A stretch of DNA of 64,000 bases from Coleophoma eucalyptorum (Eukaryota > Ascomycota > Leotiomycetes > Helotiales > Dermateaceae). The notes under the pieces were generated by a model. That model saw only the letters and a list, made by a program, of their open reading frames with translations, searched no databases and was not told the DNA's origin. Position 1 is the stretch's first letter, and every line of letters starts with the position of its first letter. Position numbers and translations under genes: made by a program. The stretch covers positions 1 to 64,000 of the forward strand of contig JALRME010000037.1 of the NCBI GenBank assembly GCA_026120035.1. The letters run 5' to 3'. This document shows, piece after piece, positions 10,207 through 19,944 of the stretch.

Positions 10207-13200
10207 AGAAGGCCTAAATAGCTACGATAAGAAGGATTGAATTAGAGCGTACGGAAGCTCTAACACTAGATCCAATAGAACAGTATATGTTTATACTAGA
10301 AATTAAGTATTCCAAGGATATAGAATATAGAATATCGAGCCGATATAACGATTTTTCTATTAGACAAAACTAGGATCTATATAATAAGAGGGGAAATCGG
10401 TACGCGAAGGTCTTTATAATATACAAGAGAAAAGACTAGAAATTTAGACCTATTAATTTCAGTAGAAAGATAGAATCGGTTCTAGGAGGGCATTTGAATT
10501 AGAAGGCTAGTATTATAGTAGCTAAAAGACCTCCTAAGGTTCCTAGGAAATACGACTATTAGTTAATCCCAAAGTTCTCGAAAATCAGTCGCGGCTCAAG
10601 ATTATGTCTCGAGCGAATTAGTAAGCTAATTATTAGAGATAGCCTTACTATATAGGAAAGAGATTTGATACTTAAAATGCTATACAATCGAGAAGCCAGA
10701 ATAGCGTTCGATTTCGACGAATGTAGGCTAGTTAGGCTAGAGGTAGCACCTCTATAGGAAATCCGTACGATACCACACGAAGTATAATAAGCGCCTAGGT
10801 TTGCGTTTCCAAAAGCCCTAAACGAGATAGTTACTAGTATGTTTAAGGAAAGGCTCGAAAGAGGTATATTAGAATATTCTTATAGCTTATATCGAAATCT
10901 ATAGTTCCTTATTGCCAAAAGTACCCTAGGATTATATCGACTAATCAACGTATATATGAATATAAATAAAGTTATGATTCGAGACGCAAACCTACCTCCG
11001 TCCGTAGATAAGTTTTCAGAAGAATTCGTCGGATGTCAAATTGCCTCTCTAATCGACTTCTTTTCAGGATACAACCAAATCCTATTAGAACAATCGAGTA
11101 GGGCAATCATAGCTTTTATAACCCTACTAGGGTTACTTCAGTATATAAGATTACTATAGGGTACGACGAATTCTATTGTACAATTCGTACGAATCGTAAA
11201 TAGGATTATCTAAGACTATACGCCATATATTATAAGAGCTTTCTTAGATGATATTATAGTAAAAGGTCTAACTACTAGGTATAGAGACATAGAAGTAGCT
11301 CCTAGGATACGGAAATTTGTCCTAGAGTATATTTAGAATATCGATAAGGTTCTAGTAGATATTAAACGTTCGAGATATACAATAGGTCCGAAAAGCTAGT
11401 TTGGAATATCGGGATTAAAGATTGTAGGATTCGTATATGATATAGACGGTAGAAGACTAGAGAGTTCCAAAGTTATAAAAATCCTCGAATGGCTATTATA
11501 TAATAATATCTTAGAAGCTCGATCGTTTATTGGTATTTATATCTATTATAGGATCTAGATCGAGAAGTTCTTACTAATAGTAATACCGATATACCTACTT
11601 TTCTAGAAAAACTAAGCTTTTATTTAGGAAACTAAGTAACAAGAAGCTATAGATATCCTAAAAATTACTCTTACAACTACTCTAGCCCTAGTACGTACTA
11701 AGTATAGACCAATGGTAGGGCTTATGATACTAGCTATAGATATAAGCTTAAAAGGATAAGGAGTTATACTTATACAACTAGATAGCGAGAAAAGGAAACG
11801 AGTCATTCGTTACGATAGTGACATATAGACAAAAGCTGAACAGGGGTACGATACTACAAAAAGAGAATGTCGAGAGGTTCTAAAGGCCTTAAAGAAAATA
11901 AGATTCTATCTATATAGAGTCTATTTTCGACTCGAAACAGATACAGAGGTCCTAATTACGTAACTAAATCGATTAGCAACTAATCTACTAGGTACCCTAG
12001 TAGTTAGGTGGCTAGTATGGATTAGGCTCTTCGACTTCGAAGTAAAGTATATACCTAGAAAGAAATATACCGCGGTAGATAGACTATCTAGAAAACCAAG
12101 AACTACCTCCGACGATATCGATGACGTATACGAAGTCGATATTAATGAATGGATCGTAGCTAAGCTTAATTATACTATAGCTACCTTAACTAGTCCAATG
12201 GAGGGAATTCCTATAGAAACTATAGCAAAGTACTTAGAATAGTATTAATAATATACGTACTAGCTGATATTACTAAAACGACCACCTAGTATTACAATCG
12301 AAGATTTTCGTACTTTCAAGAAACGAGCCTCGAAATTTCTAGTAATATATAGACTTTTGTTCAGATAAGGAAACAATATTATATTATAACTACGTATTAT
12401 AGGTAGTAAGGAAGAATAGGATAAAATACTAGAAGCTATATACGATAACTTTAGACATCGGTCGTACGAAGTATTCTATATATAGGTTTCTAGATAGTAC
12501 TATTAGGAAAGTATATACTAAGACTATAAGAAATATTATAGATCGTATACTAGATACTAACTTCGATCTTCAATAAGAACTTAAGATCTATTACATCCTA
12601 TATAGGTCTAGAGACTCTAGGAGAAAGTGGCTATTAATATAGTCTATATACTATCATATATAGGAAAGAACTTCTTAATTGTAGCATAAGATAACCTATT
12701 AGGCTAGGTCGAGGCTAGAGGACTTACTAAGGTAGACTCTAAATCAGTTGTAAAATTCCTTTATAAAGACGTTATATATCGATATAGAGTATTTGGAAGG
12801 CTGATAGTCGACGGAGGACCTAAAAATAAACTATATATAGAAGAGCTCGTTAAACACTTTAATATTAAGAGAGTCTAGGTCTCTGGATATAACCCGGAGG
12901 CAAATAGTATGATCGAAGTTAGACATAAACCAATAGTAGATATATTATTAAAAATAACTAATGGAGGTAAGAGGAAATAGGTTCTACTTCTATATACGGT
13001 TCTACTGGTTGATCGAACAACTATCAAACAAAGTACTAGCTAGACACTATACTTCGTTTAATATAGATTCGAAGCCATACTTTCAATCGAGCTAGAAATA
13101 CCTACATAGAGGGTATTAGACTGGCAGTCGGTACGAACTACAGAAGAACTACTACACCTACGAGCTCTACAAATTGAAAGGCAAGACCAGAACCTCGAAG

Positions 13201-13620
13201 GAATCATAGCTCGATTTCGAAGACGTAGAGAAACTACCAAAGAGTGGACGGATAGGAATCGACGAATTCGTAAGGCTCCTATCGAAACTAGGCAACTGGT
13301 TCTTATATATAACATTATACGTTCTATAAATATATTATCGGACGCGAAGCTATACTATAGATGGCTAGGCCCGTATAAGGTTAGATAGAGTATTCTAGAT
13401 AAATCAATATATATTCTAGAAGAATTCGATAGAACTTGCCTAAAAGGTATATATACTAGATATCGGCTGAAGGTATTCATACGAAGGAATAATGGATATA
13501 AAATAGACTCTAAGGATAACGAAGGAAAGGATTCCGACGTAGGCGATACGGTGTTAGCACCAAAGGCAATAAACGAGAATTCGACGGAAAATCATCGATT
13601 TAGCTAGCCCGGCTAGATAA
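10200..13620 (+). pseudogene. pol: Pol of element 2: RT, RNase H, integrase, RIP-killed
   Basis: The frame with codons starting at multiples of three shows RT motifs (DFFSGYNQ at about 11056; FLDDI at 11241-11255) and an RNase H-connection region to about 12090 (ending in a 'LSRKPR' block). The integrase region spans about 12440-13460, with VDGGP at 12807 and an IE-containing third catalytic block near 12912. Conserved Cys and His of the integrase zinc finger read as Tyr, as expected from CA-to-TA change. About one TAG or TAA per 15-30 codons makes it inactive. It is -1 relative to gag-protease, so native expression may have used a -1 shift near 10180-10206, or one indel separates the frames. 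Confidence 0.8.
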
Positions 13621-13623
13621 ATC
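13597..13623. repeat. 27-nt palindrome, copy 3, at the end of pol
   Basis: GATTTA and TAAATC arms enclose the core AGCTAGCCCGGCTAG. It is read in the pol frame as F-S-(stop)-P-G-(stop)-I-N-Q, the same phase as copies 1 and 2. It precedes the first purine-tract box by about 50 bp. Confidence 0.85.
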
Positions 13624-13670
13624 AATCTAACGACTCTAACTTAGAGAATGTACTATATTCTAGTACGAAT

Positions 13671-13706
13671 AGTCAAGGGACGACTATATTCCAAGGGGGG
13701 GACGAA
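13671..13706 (+). other. Internal polypurine-tract-like box
   Basis: The segment AGTCAAGGG...CCAAGGGGGGGACGAATA closely matches the box immediately before the 3' LTR (17151-17185). It stands where a normal Gypsy element would end, just after pol. It may be a duplicated 3' end of an ancestral shorter element, or an internal priming site. Confidence 0.65.
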
Positions 13707-14279
13707 TACCCTAAAAATTTTAATCATTCTATAGATTTCGATATATCCTCTAAGGAAACAAGGTCGGATTCTAAATCAGATAGTTCTAAGGAATAAAGAA
13801 GAATGACACGAGAAGATACATAAAGAAAGCAGTATAAGAAGTTTATAGAAGAAAGCTAGGCTAGTATCCCTAACGGAAAGAGGTTCGCTATAGTTATTAA
13901 CTAATATAGTAGTATAAGGATTTTCTTTATTTCTTTCTTTTATTATTCTTTATGGTTTGAAACAAATAACTATATAGCTATAGTTACTTACTTTCCTTTA
14001 GGTAATCGCTTTGTTTTTTTTTATAGAACAACAAAGGGCGGTATCTTGTATAACGAGTAGGTATATTAAAGGTAAAAAAGAGGATATTAAACAAAGAAAT
14101 TATGCGACGAATGTTAGATATAATTTCGTAGGCGCACCCTTCTGGCTAGAACTTCAACTTTAACCTTTCTATCTTTAGAATCATAAATCTATATATTAGA
14201 CTCCTTCCTTTTATCACTCTATTAACTATTTATCTACTATACCGATAGTATTAGAATTCCGTTATCAATATATACGACT

Positions 14280-16975
14280 ATACTACACAAGAACTAGAGT
14301 ATCGAAGACGAGATAGGAGAGTCTACTAAATAGAGTCTAATGTTAAGAGGATAGGCACCTAGAGTTGATACTATCATATAGAATGGTAAATCACTTAATT
14401 CTATAGATGAGCTGATTACTACTATTAAGGATATCGTAGATCCCTAGACTAGATTCGAAAACTAAAATGAGGTATTGGAAAAGATAGTTATATACGAGAG
14501 TAAGGTCGAGACGAGTATCGAGCGTATGTTCGACTATATCAAATCTAATAAGGTATATACGGGTTCTATGAATGATATCGACTTTATGATAATATATATA
14601 GAGGTAGTAAAGATTGTATAGAATTCTAAGGATAGACGCAATCGTACTATCGAGGCTACCAAGAACATCTCTAGCGTATAAGGAGAATCTACGAGAGGTA
14701 TATTATAGATCGAAGGCTTAGCTACATAGGGAGTTACCATCCTAGCTGAAGCTCGCAAACTAGCTAACAAGTATTTATTATTTAGTACGATAGTCAAATT
14801 CGTTAATGAAGCCATCGTACGAAGACTAGAAACTATAGGGCGTAGGGTATCCAATAGGCGTTAGGTTTAGACTAGAGATATCGCCTCTACTATCAAAGGT
14901 AAGTATCGAGGAACCTAGCTTAAGGGAGAGGATATACCACCAGAGAAGCTTCCTCGACTGAAGTTACGATATAGAAAGGAGGATATTCTAGAGCTAGACG
15001 ATAGAGGTATTATGCTTATACTACTAAAGAGCTTACCTAGCTAGGATCGTATGAATGAGGATGTCATATAGGTTACTATAGAAGAACCTAGTCCTACTCT
15101 ATCCACTAAGGTCCAGAAAACCCGCCGATCCGAACGACTTAGCAGACGGGAGAGAATGTAGGCATCTAAGGATTTCCTATTACCAAGAGAGGAAGAAGAT
15201 CCAATTAACGAGGAGGCTATAAACGAAGCTAAGGATGTACTCTTAGAAGTAGGAACTAAGGATGAGGATACTACCGTAGGTCAGAAGCATAAGCGTACTA
15301 CCGAGGGTATCGATACTATCAAGAAAGCTAGATATATATATTCTAAAGATGTTATAAAGATATAGAAGGTTAGTATTATATCTAAGAAGACTACCGTCTA
15401 GGTATAATAGCTACGCCTACTAGAGCGTATAATAGAATTTGAGAGTGTCTATTGGCTATACCTTCGATATATAAGTAGTATCATTAGACTTAATACAAAG
15501 AATCTTAATAAAGTTAGACTTCGGGAGCGACTTCAGATTATCTACGATAGACGCCTAGAAATTGGAACTCTAAAGACTGGCGTTAAGATATTTGAGTGAT
15601 TCCGTCGAGTAAATCGAGCTACTCACCCATCTGATGGACTCGGAGTCTATCGATTCGTTCACTAGGTACTACTAGAATTCACATTTGACTAAGATGTTAT
15701 AGCTAGATATATATAGAAATTGCTCGATCTTAATACTACTATAGATCTACGTGAAACTTTTACAATAGATGGTAATATTATAGTCCCGGTATTTAGCTGG
15801 TTGTACGACCACTCTACTATTATCGAAATAATCGACTACGAATTTATAATGTACCGATACTACCTACGAGAAACTAAGGAACGATAACATTAGGGATAGG
15901 ACCGTAATATATACTATAGCTTAATTTAATAGCTAGTTCGCTAGGATGTTGTATACTATATGCTTTATATTGTCCTTCGACTAGATCAGAAGTACCGTCT
16001 AATGTTATTCTTGTATTATACGAAGAATGCCAAGAAGGGAGATTCTATATTCTTTTGGTATATCGATCTTAATATATCTAAGATCCTTCAAAACGATAGA
16101 GGTATTAATATAATCTAAGGTAGCGTCTTATTGGATAACGAAACCCTAGACAATACAACTGTCATTCTAAAAGGAATATATCTCTATATAAAGGAATGAT
16201 AGGCTAACAATATTGCTCGCGGTAATAACAACCCTACGTGAGTATAGCGTATCAAGGACGACGTCCATTGGACCAAAGAAGACCAGAAGAAGTATGATTG
16301 TGAATGGACCCTCGTACTATATAAGAAAGGGGATGTTCGTATTATAATATCAACCATTCCGTATAGAGCCAACAACGTAGTTGGTTAGCGTCGAACGATC
16401 TTACTATAGTATATAGTACTTTAGGATGACCTTTACGAATTGGAAGTTATAGAAGGAGGTAACGCTATCGAGCTCGCGGAGGTATATCGTATATTAATAG
16501 CCAACAAGTCTAGTCCATCGGGACTAAACCCACTTTTCGGTACTATTCTATACGTATTCCTATGTACAGTCGAGGTGTATGGATTTTCTTCAATTTCAGA
16601 CGCAATCGTCGGATACCGAAAGTGGAATTCTTAGTTCGTAATAAGAGATATTCGTATTCTTCTTGGAAACAACTTCTTTAAAGTATAGAGCTATGTTCGA
16701 TAGAGTCGCTCGGAGGCTATTAAGAGGGTCCTTGATGCATACGAAATCATAAAGGAATTAGAGGAATAGTTGTTCGGCGATAAATCCTTCTTTAAGGTAC
16801 TTAAATCGGTTGGAGGATACGAGGCTATTCGGGATGATAAAGTCGAAGTCCTACGCCCTAATGTTGACTATCCAACAGAGGAGGTCCATAAGATAGGAAT
16901 GACGTTTATAGAGGATCCTGTTACTATAAAGGAGGGCCGCCTTTATAAAGAATTAGACCTATATAACGAATAGGT
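14280..16975 (+). pseudogene. Accessory ORF of element 2 (~900 codons), possible DSBH dioxygenase-like C-terminal half
   Basis: A single frame (codons at multiples of three) can be followed from about 14283 to TAG 16971-16973 with no indel, only many TAG and a few TAA/TGA codons. The N-terminal third is charged and helical. A basic stretch (R-R-S-E-R-L-S-R-R) at about 15124-15160 could be a nuclear signal. The C-terminal third contains F-F-W-Y-I-D at 16050-16067 and I-P-Y at 16356-16364, then R-R-T-I. If both Tyr (TAT) codons were His (CAT) before RIP, this gives an H-x-D...H...R pattern like Fe(II)/2-oxoglutarate oxygenases. That assignment is inference; no other retroelement domain fits. 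Confidence 0.6.
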
Positions 16976-17008
16976 GGAATCCGGGAGGTACCTAAGTGGC
17001 TGTGTTCT

Positions 17009-17035
17009 GATTTAGCCAGCCCGGCTGGGTAAATC
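17009..17035. repeat. 27-nt palindrome, copy 4, before the 3' LTR
   Basis: This is the cleanest copy: GATTTA/TAAATC outer arms and CCAGCC/GGCTGG inner arms around a single C. It stands 36 bp after the stop of the accessory ORF and about 115 bp before the terminal purine-tract box, as copy 3 does relative to pol. Confidence 0.9.
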
Positions 17036-17150
17036 ATTTGGTATTTCGGCAAAAGTGGTTCCTATATTACTACAGGAAGTAGGGATCAATCCTCTTTCGT
17101 ATTTCTTTCTTTATACGTTCTTACGAGTACTTTACACACGGTATTACTAT

Positions 17151-17185
17151 AGTCAAGGGGCGACCATATTCGAAGGGGGGACGAA
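17151..17185 (+). other. Polypurine tract of element 2
   Basis: The purine run CGAAGGGGGGACGAA ends directly at the TG of the 3' LTR, the position of the plus-strand primer in LTR retrotransposons. It shares about 33 bp of similarity with the internal box at 13671-13706. Confidence 0.8.
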
Positions 17186-17503
17186 TGTAAACTAGTGGAA
17201 TGGGACGAGGCAACGGGACGGTAGAATGTGCAACCGATCGGAGGAACCTTGTTCCTACTCGGTAATGTATATATATTGGTCCCTAGCTATCATACAAATC
17301 ATTATCGACTTACGGATGAAATAATCGGGCTATAGAAATCGAGGACGTCGATCAACCAAACTACCTCCTTCGTAGCTCTTCTTTAGTTATATCATTATAG
17401 GAATCATTTAGTTGAGACTCCTAACTACTTGTGTCTTTGTTGTATATTGTCGTATCCCAAGAGAATGAATTGAACTACCTTAAACCACATATCACCATTT
17501 ACA
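17186..17503 (+). repeat. 3' LTR of element 2
   Basis: This 318-bp partner of 6684-7001 starts TGTAAACTAG and ends TTTACA. TGTAAA and TTTACA are the terminal inverted repeat. Differences from the 5' LTR are transitions only. Confidence 0.9.
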
Positions 17504-17734
17504 CTGGCTATAGACCTTATTTGTATGCTTTCGAATATTAGACCGATCCTAGGTTTTAAAGGGGTATTAGCGACACTAGAATCCATCTACTACTACGATA
17601 ATTGGCTAGGGAAAGGACCCATTTGTTGGTAATTTGACTGTAGTATGGTCGTACGAGCTTAGGAATGACTAGATATAGTGATTAACCTATTTGCGTAGTT
17701 CAATTAGGATATAGTGCTTGCGACCTAAGTGGTT

Positions 17735-17840
17735 AGAAATTACGACGGGGTTGACTACATACTAGTATTAATCACCCAAACAGATAAGTACTTGAAAATC
17801 TATATTTAAGTAGACCAAATGGCTCCAAACTTAGGGAATT
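17735..17840 (+). pseudogene. Integrase-like scrap
   Basis: One frame reads N-Y-D-G-V-D-Y-I-L-V-L-I-T-Q-T-D-K-Y. This resembles the block around the first catalytic Asp of Gypsy integrases ('YDAILVVVDRxTK'). Flanking DNA (17504-17965) is decayed and otherwise uninterpretable. It could be part of the DNA into which element 2 inserted. Confidence 0.3.
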
Positions 17841-17914
17841 GCCTAAGCTAGATCTTTTGATTGATTTGCCATCTTTGTTCGTACGAAATAGAGAGAGATT
17901 AAACAAATAAAATA

Positions 17915-17936
17915 TTAACCCTAAGTTAACCCTAAC
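17915..17936. repeat. Interstitial telomere-like repeat
   Basis: Two 11-bp units, TTAACCCTAAG and TTAACCCTAAC, contain the fungal telomere word CCCTAA. They are followed by two short hairpins with CGGTTG arms (about 17941-17957 and 18006-18022). The array is far too short to be a telomere. Confidence 0.5.
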
Positions 17937-17965
17937 TCTCGGTTGCTAACGACCGGGTTTTTTTG

Positions 17966-18241
17966 CTAAGCTTGCGTACTTACAATTTTTGTATGTAAAA
18001 TTTTCTCGGTTGATAAACAACCGGGGGATAATAACGTTAGGTCCGAAAAGGCTAAAGCAAATACGGATGGACCAGTCCACCCCGTCGGACCAGTAGCACC
18101 AGCTGAACCAACGTGACCAGAAGCCCCCGTTTCCCCGGTTGCCCCAGACGGACCTGTTGGTCCGGTCGGACCAGTAGTACTTGGAGGCCAAGATGGGCCA
18201 AAACGTCCAATTATACCGGGGTTTAAGCACGATATACGTGT
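17966..18241 (-). pseudogene. Collagen-like (Gly-X-Thr) repeat fragment
   Basis: On the minus strand one frame is open from after TGA (18242-18244) to TAG (17966-17968), about 91 codons with no ATG. Its middle (about 18080-18190) is a run of Gly-X-Y triplets such as [19 protein letters not shown]. That is the Thr/Ser-rich pattern of bacterial and giant-virus collagen-like proteins and of some fungal ones. The following tail is not repetitive. Just upstream on the same strand (about 18440-18263) another frame reads a plausible non-repetitive segment. It is probably one exon or remnant of a larger gene. Confidence 0.5.
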
Positions 18242-19760
18242 TCAGCATTAGAATTATACAGAACCCTCAGTTTTTATAGGGTTATTTCGTGGAATTGCAT
18301 TTAGGGTCGCTACCGACCTCCGGAGGATTACCTCAGTAGTATTGAAACCCGCGTCAATTATATCATCGACCCCGACAAGCGGGCTAGCAGCTACATCAAG
18401 CACATTAGTAACTTTCCACCTCAAGATTGACTACGCGATACATAAACAGTCTTTGTATCTCCCGCGGAGATATATTTTTTATTCGGATTTACGAATTACA
18501 AAACTGGTTCGGGGACGTTTCTGCACAGAGCTTATGCCAATCAAGCCCAGGCCGTGTTCACAAGCAGGTATAGCAGCAGCAAGTGTTAGAAATGATTAAG
18601 CTCATCTTACGATAAGTGAGCTAATCGTCTAGGAGATATACTAAGTCAAAATATTACTCGATTATTACCCGATTGAAGGAGTATGAAGAAAAGTTATTAG
18701 AGAGGAAAACAAGTAGTGGAAGAAAATACCTAAATATTAGTTACATTTGGAGTGTATAAGGTTTGAAGTCAAGATCTAATTCTTTGAGCCTAACTTCCCT
18801 TTGAAGTATTTGCTAGATGTATGAGGCGATTATGATCTTTCGCCCTCTGGTTTATTGCTTCAGAAAACCGGCTGGTTGGAATGAATCTGGACGAGGCAAG
18901 AGTCGAGTTAAAGCATCCAGCAGCGTTTCGTGTTCTCCTACAGATTACATAGTTGGCTCGGATTAAGAAAATTTCTATCGACATTAAGCCTAGTTTCTAC
19001 GACAGGAGGCGATTCGGAATACGTTACAAAATACGGGAAAGTTGTTCTTCAAACGGACGACTCGCAAGATTGAATGTGGGTCCCCAACTGGAAGACCTCT
19101 GAATTCTTCGCAAGCTATGTAATATTCTATTCAAATTTCCTTATTAAACGTAACTTTTCAAACATTCTTAGAGTTTAATCCCTTATCAGTCGAAAACTTG
19201 TTTTGAACTTTACTTTATGCTACCTGCAGCAAGGTACTTGATTCAAGGATAATCAAGCTTAGATTGCCATAAATCACTACTCCCAAGAGATCGCATTCGT
19301 TAGATAAGGTCATTTAGGTAAAGTTTACGAGAGCCCCAACCGCGGTCTAGAGGGATATGCATAATTTGCATTTTCTTGGTTGTGGGGAATGTATGGTTGA
19401 ACGTGTCATATAGAATGCGAAAATCCGAATGTGCGAAATCCCGATGTTTCTTTTGTGTCATCCAACCTATGAAAGTACCCTAAGGTTAGTATGGTTGTTC
19501 CGGATAAGCTTATTTCTTATCGTTTGATTGTTTCAACAACATAATGAATCCAGTTTGCTATCAGAGCCAAGACTAACCGAGGGCTCAGGCATCATTTGAT
19601 CCTATCGCATTTCGCGCCCCTCAGCCGAGGTCTTTTGCATTTTTCATCCGCGTTTCTCATCCGATGTCTAACTCGCAAATTCAACTAAAGAGGAAAGATG
19701 GGAGCGGTTTCTTCGTCTCAAGTATATAGGATCAGATCAACAAGAAAGACGGAATAAAAT
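18242..19760. other. No recognisable gene
   Basis: Apart from a possible upstream piece of the collagen-like gene (18263-18440, minus), only short unsupported open frames are seen. Composition is AT-rich with many TA steps. Confidence 0.5.
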
Positions 19761-19765
19761 ATATG

Positions 19766-19777
19766 CCTCGGCCTCGG
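19766..19777 (+). promoter_or_regulatory. Tandem CCTCGG boxes, predicted CTF1/FarA-type site
   Basis: Two CCTCGG hexamers are directly adjacent (19766-19771, 19772-19777), 16 bp upstream of a TATA box. CCTCGG is the known core bound by Zn2Cys6 regulators of the FarA/FarB/CTF1 group, which switch on cutinase and fatty-acid-use genes. The position before a cutinase makes this a likely inducer-responsive site; binding itself is inferred. Confidence 0.6.
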
Positions 19778-19793
19778 CGTCGTATTCCTTAAG

Positions 19794-19801
19794 TATAAAT
19801 A
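19794..19801 (+). promoter_or_regulatory. TATA box of the cutinase gene
   Basis: TATAAATA lies 144 bp upstream of the chosen cutinase ATG and 16 bp behind the CCTCGG pair. Confidence 0.55.
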
Positions 19802-19944
19802 CAAGAATATAATTCACTTCGAGACCAAGTTCAGCATCTCAAAGACTTACTTCAATATTCACATTATTGTTTCACTTCCACATTCCCTTAATCACTACAA
19901 AGAATCGTATCCGTTATTATCGTTTACCTGCTCTACTATCCAAG

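Larger units (their letters stand above)
6684..17503 (+). mobile_element. Ty3/Gypsy retrotransposon, element 2, with accessory ORF
   Basis: This 10.8-kb element has 318-bp LTRs, a TGG-starting primer-binding site right behind the 5' LTR and a purine tract right before the 3' LTR. Gag and protease lie in one frame, RT to integrase in the -1 frame, and a third long frame follows pol. Nonsense codons (mostly TAG) are dense but long stretches keep one frame, as RIP is expected to leave. Typical fungal Gypsy elements are 5-8 kb, so the extra 3.5 kb behind pol is notable. No matching 5-bp target duplication is visible (TCCAC on the left, CTGGC on the right). Confidence 0.9.

Noticed and set aside
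14534..14854. 106-codon minus-strand ORF
   Set aside because: Antisense shadow of the accessory frame of element 2; the plus frame is continuous through it.
15960..16640. Naming the accessory domain a TET/JBP dioxygenase
   Set aside because: Only the H-x-D/H/R-like spacing is visible after assuming RIP changes; family-specific residues cannot be shown, so only a tentative fold is suggested.
6681..17506. CACTG as target duplication of element 2
   Set aside because: It would require the LTR to start at TAAAC, but the 3' LTR shows that TG belongs to the LTR.
17946..18248. Trp-rich 100-aa minus-strand ORF starting with ATG
   Set aside because: Wrong frame of the Gly-X-Y region; the collagen-like frame explains the periodicity. 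Its Trp richness comes from TGG in GGT-type repeats.
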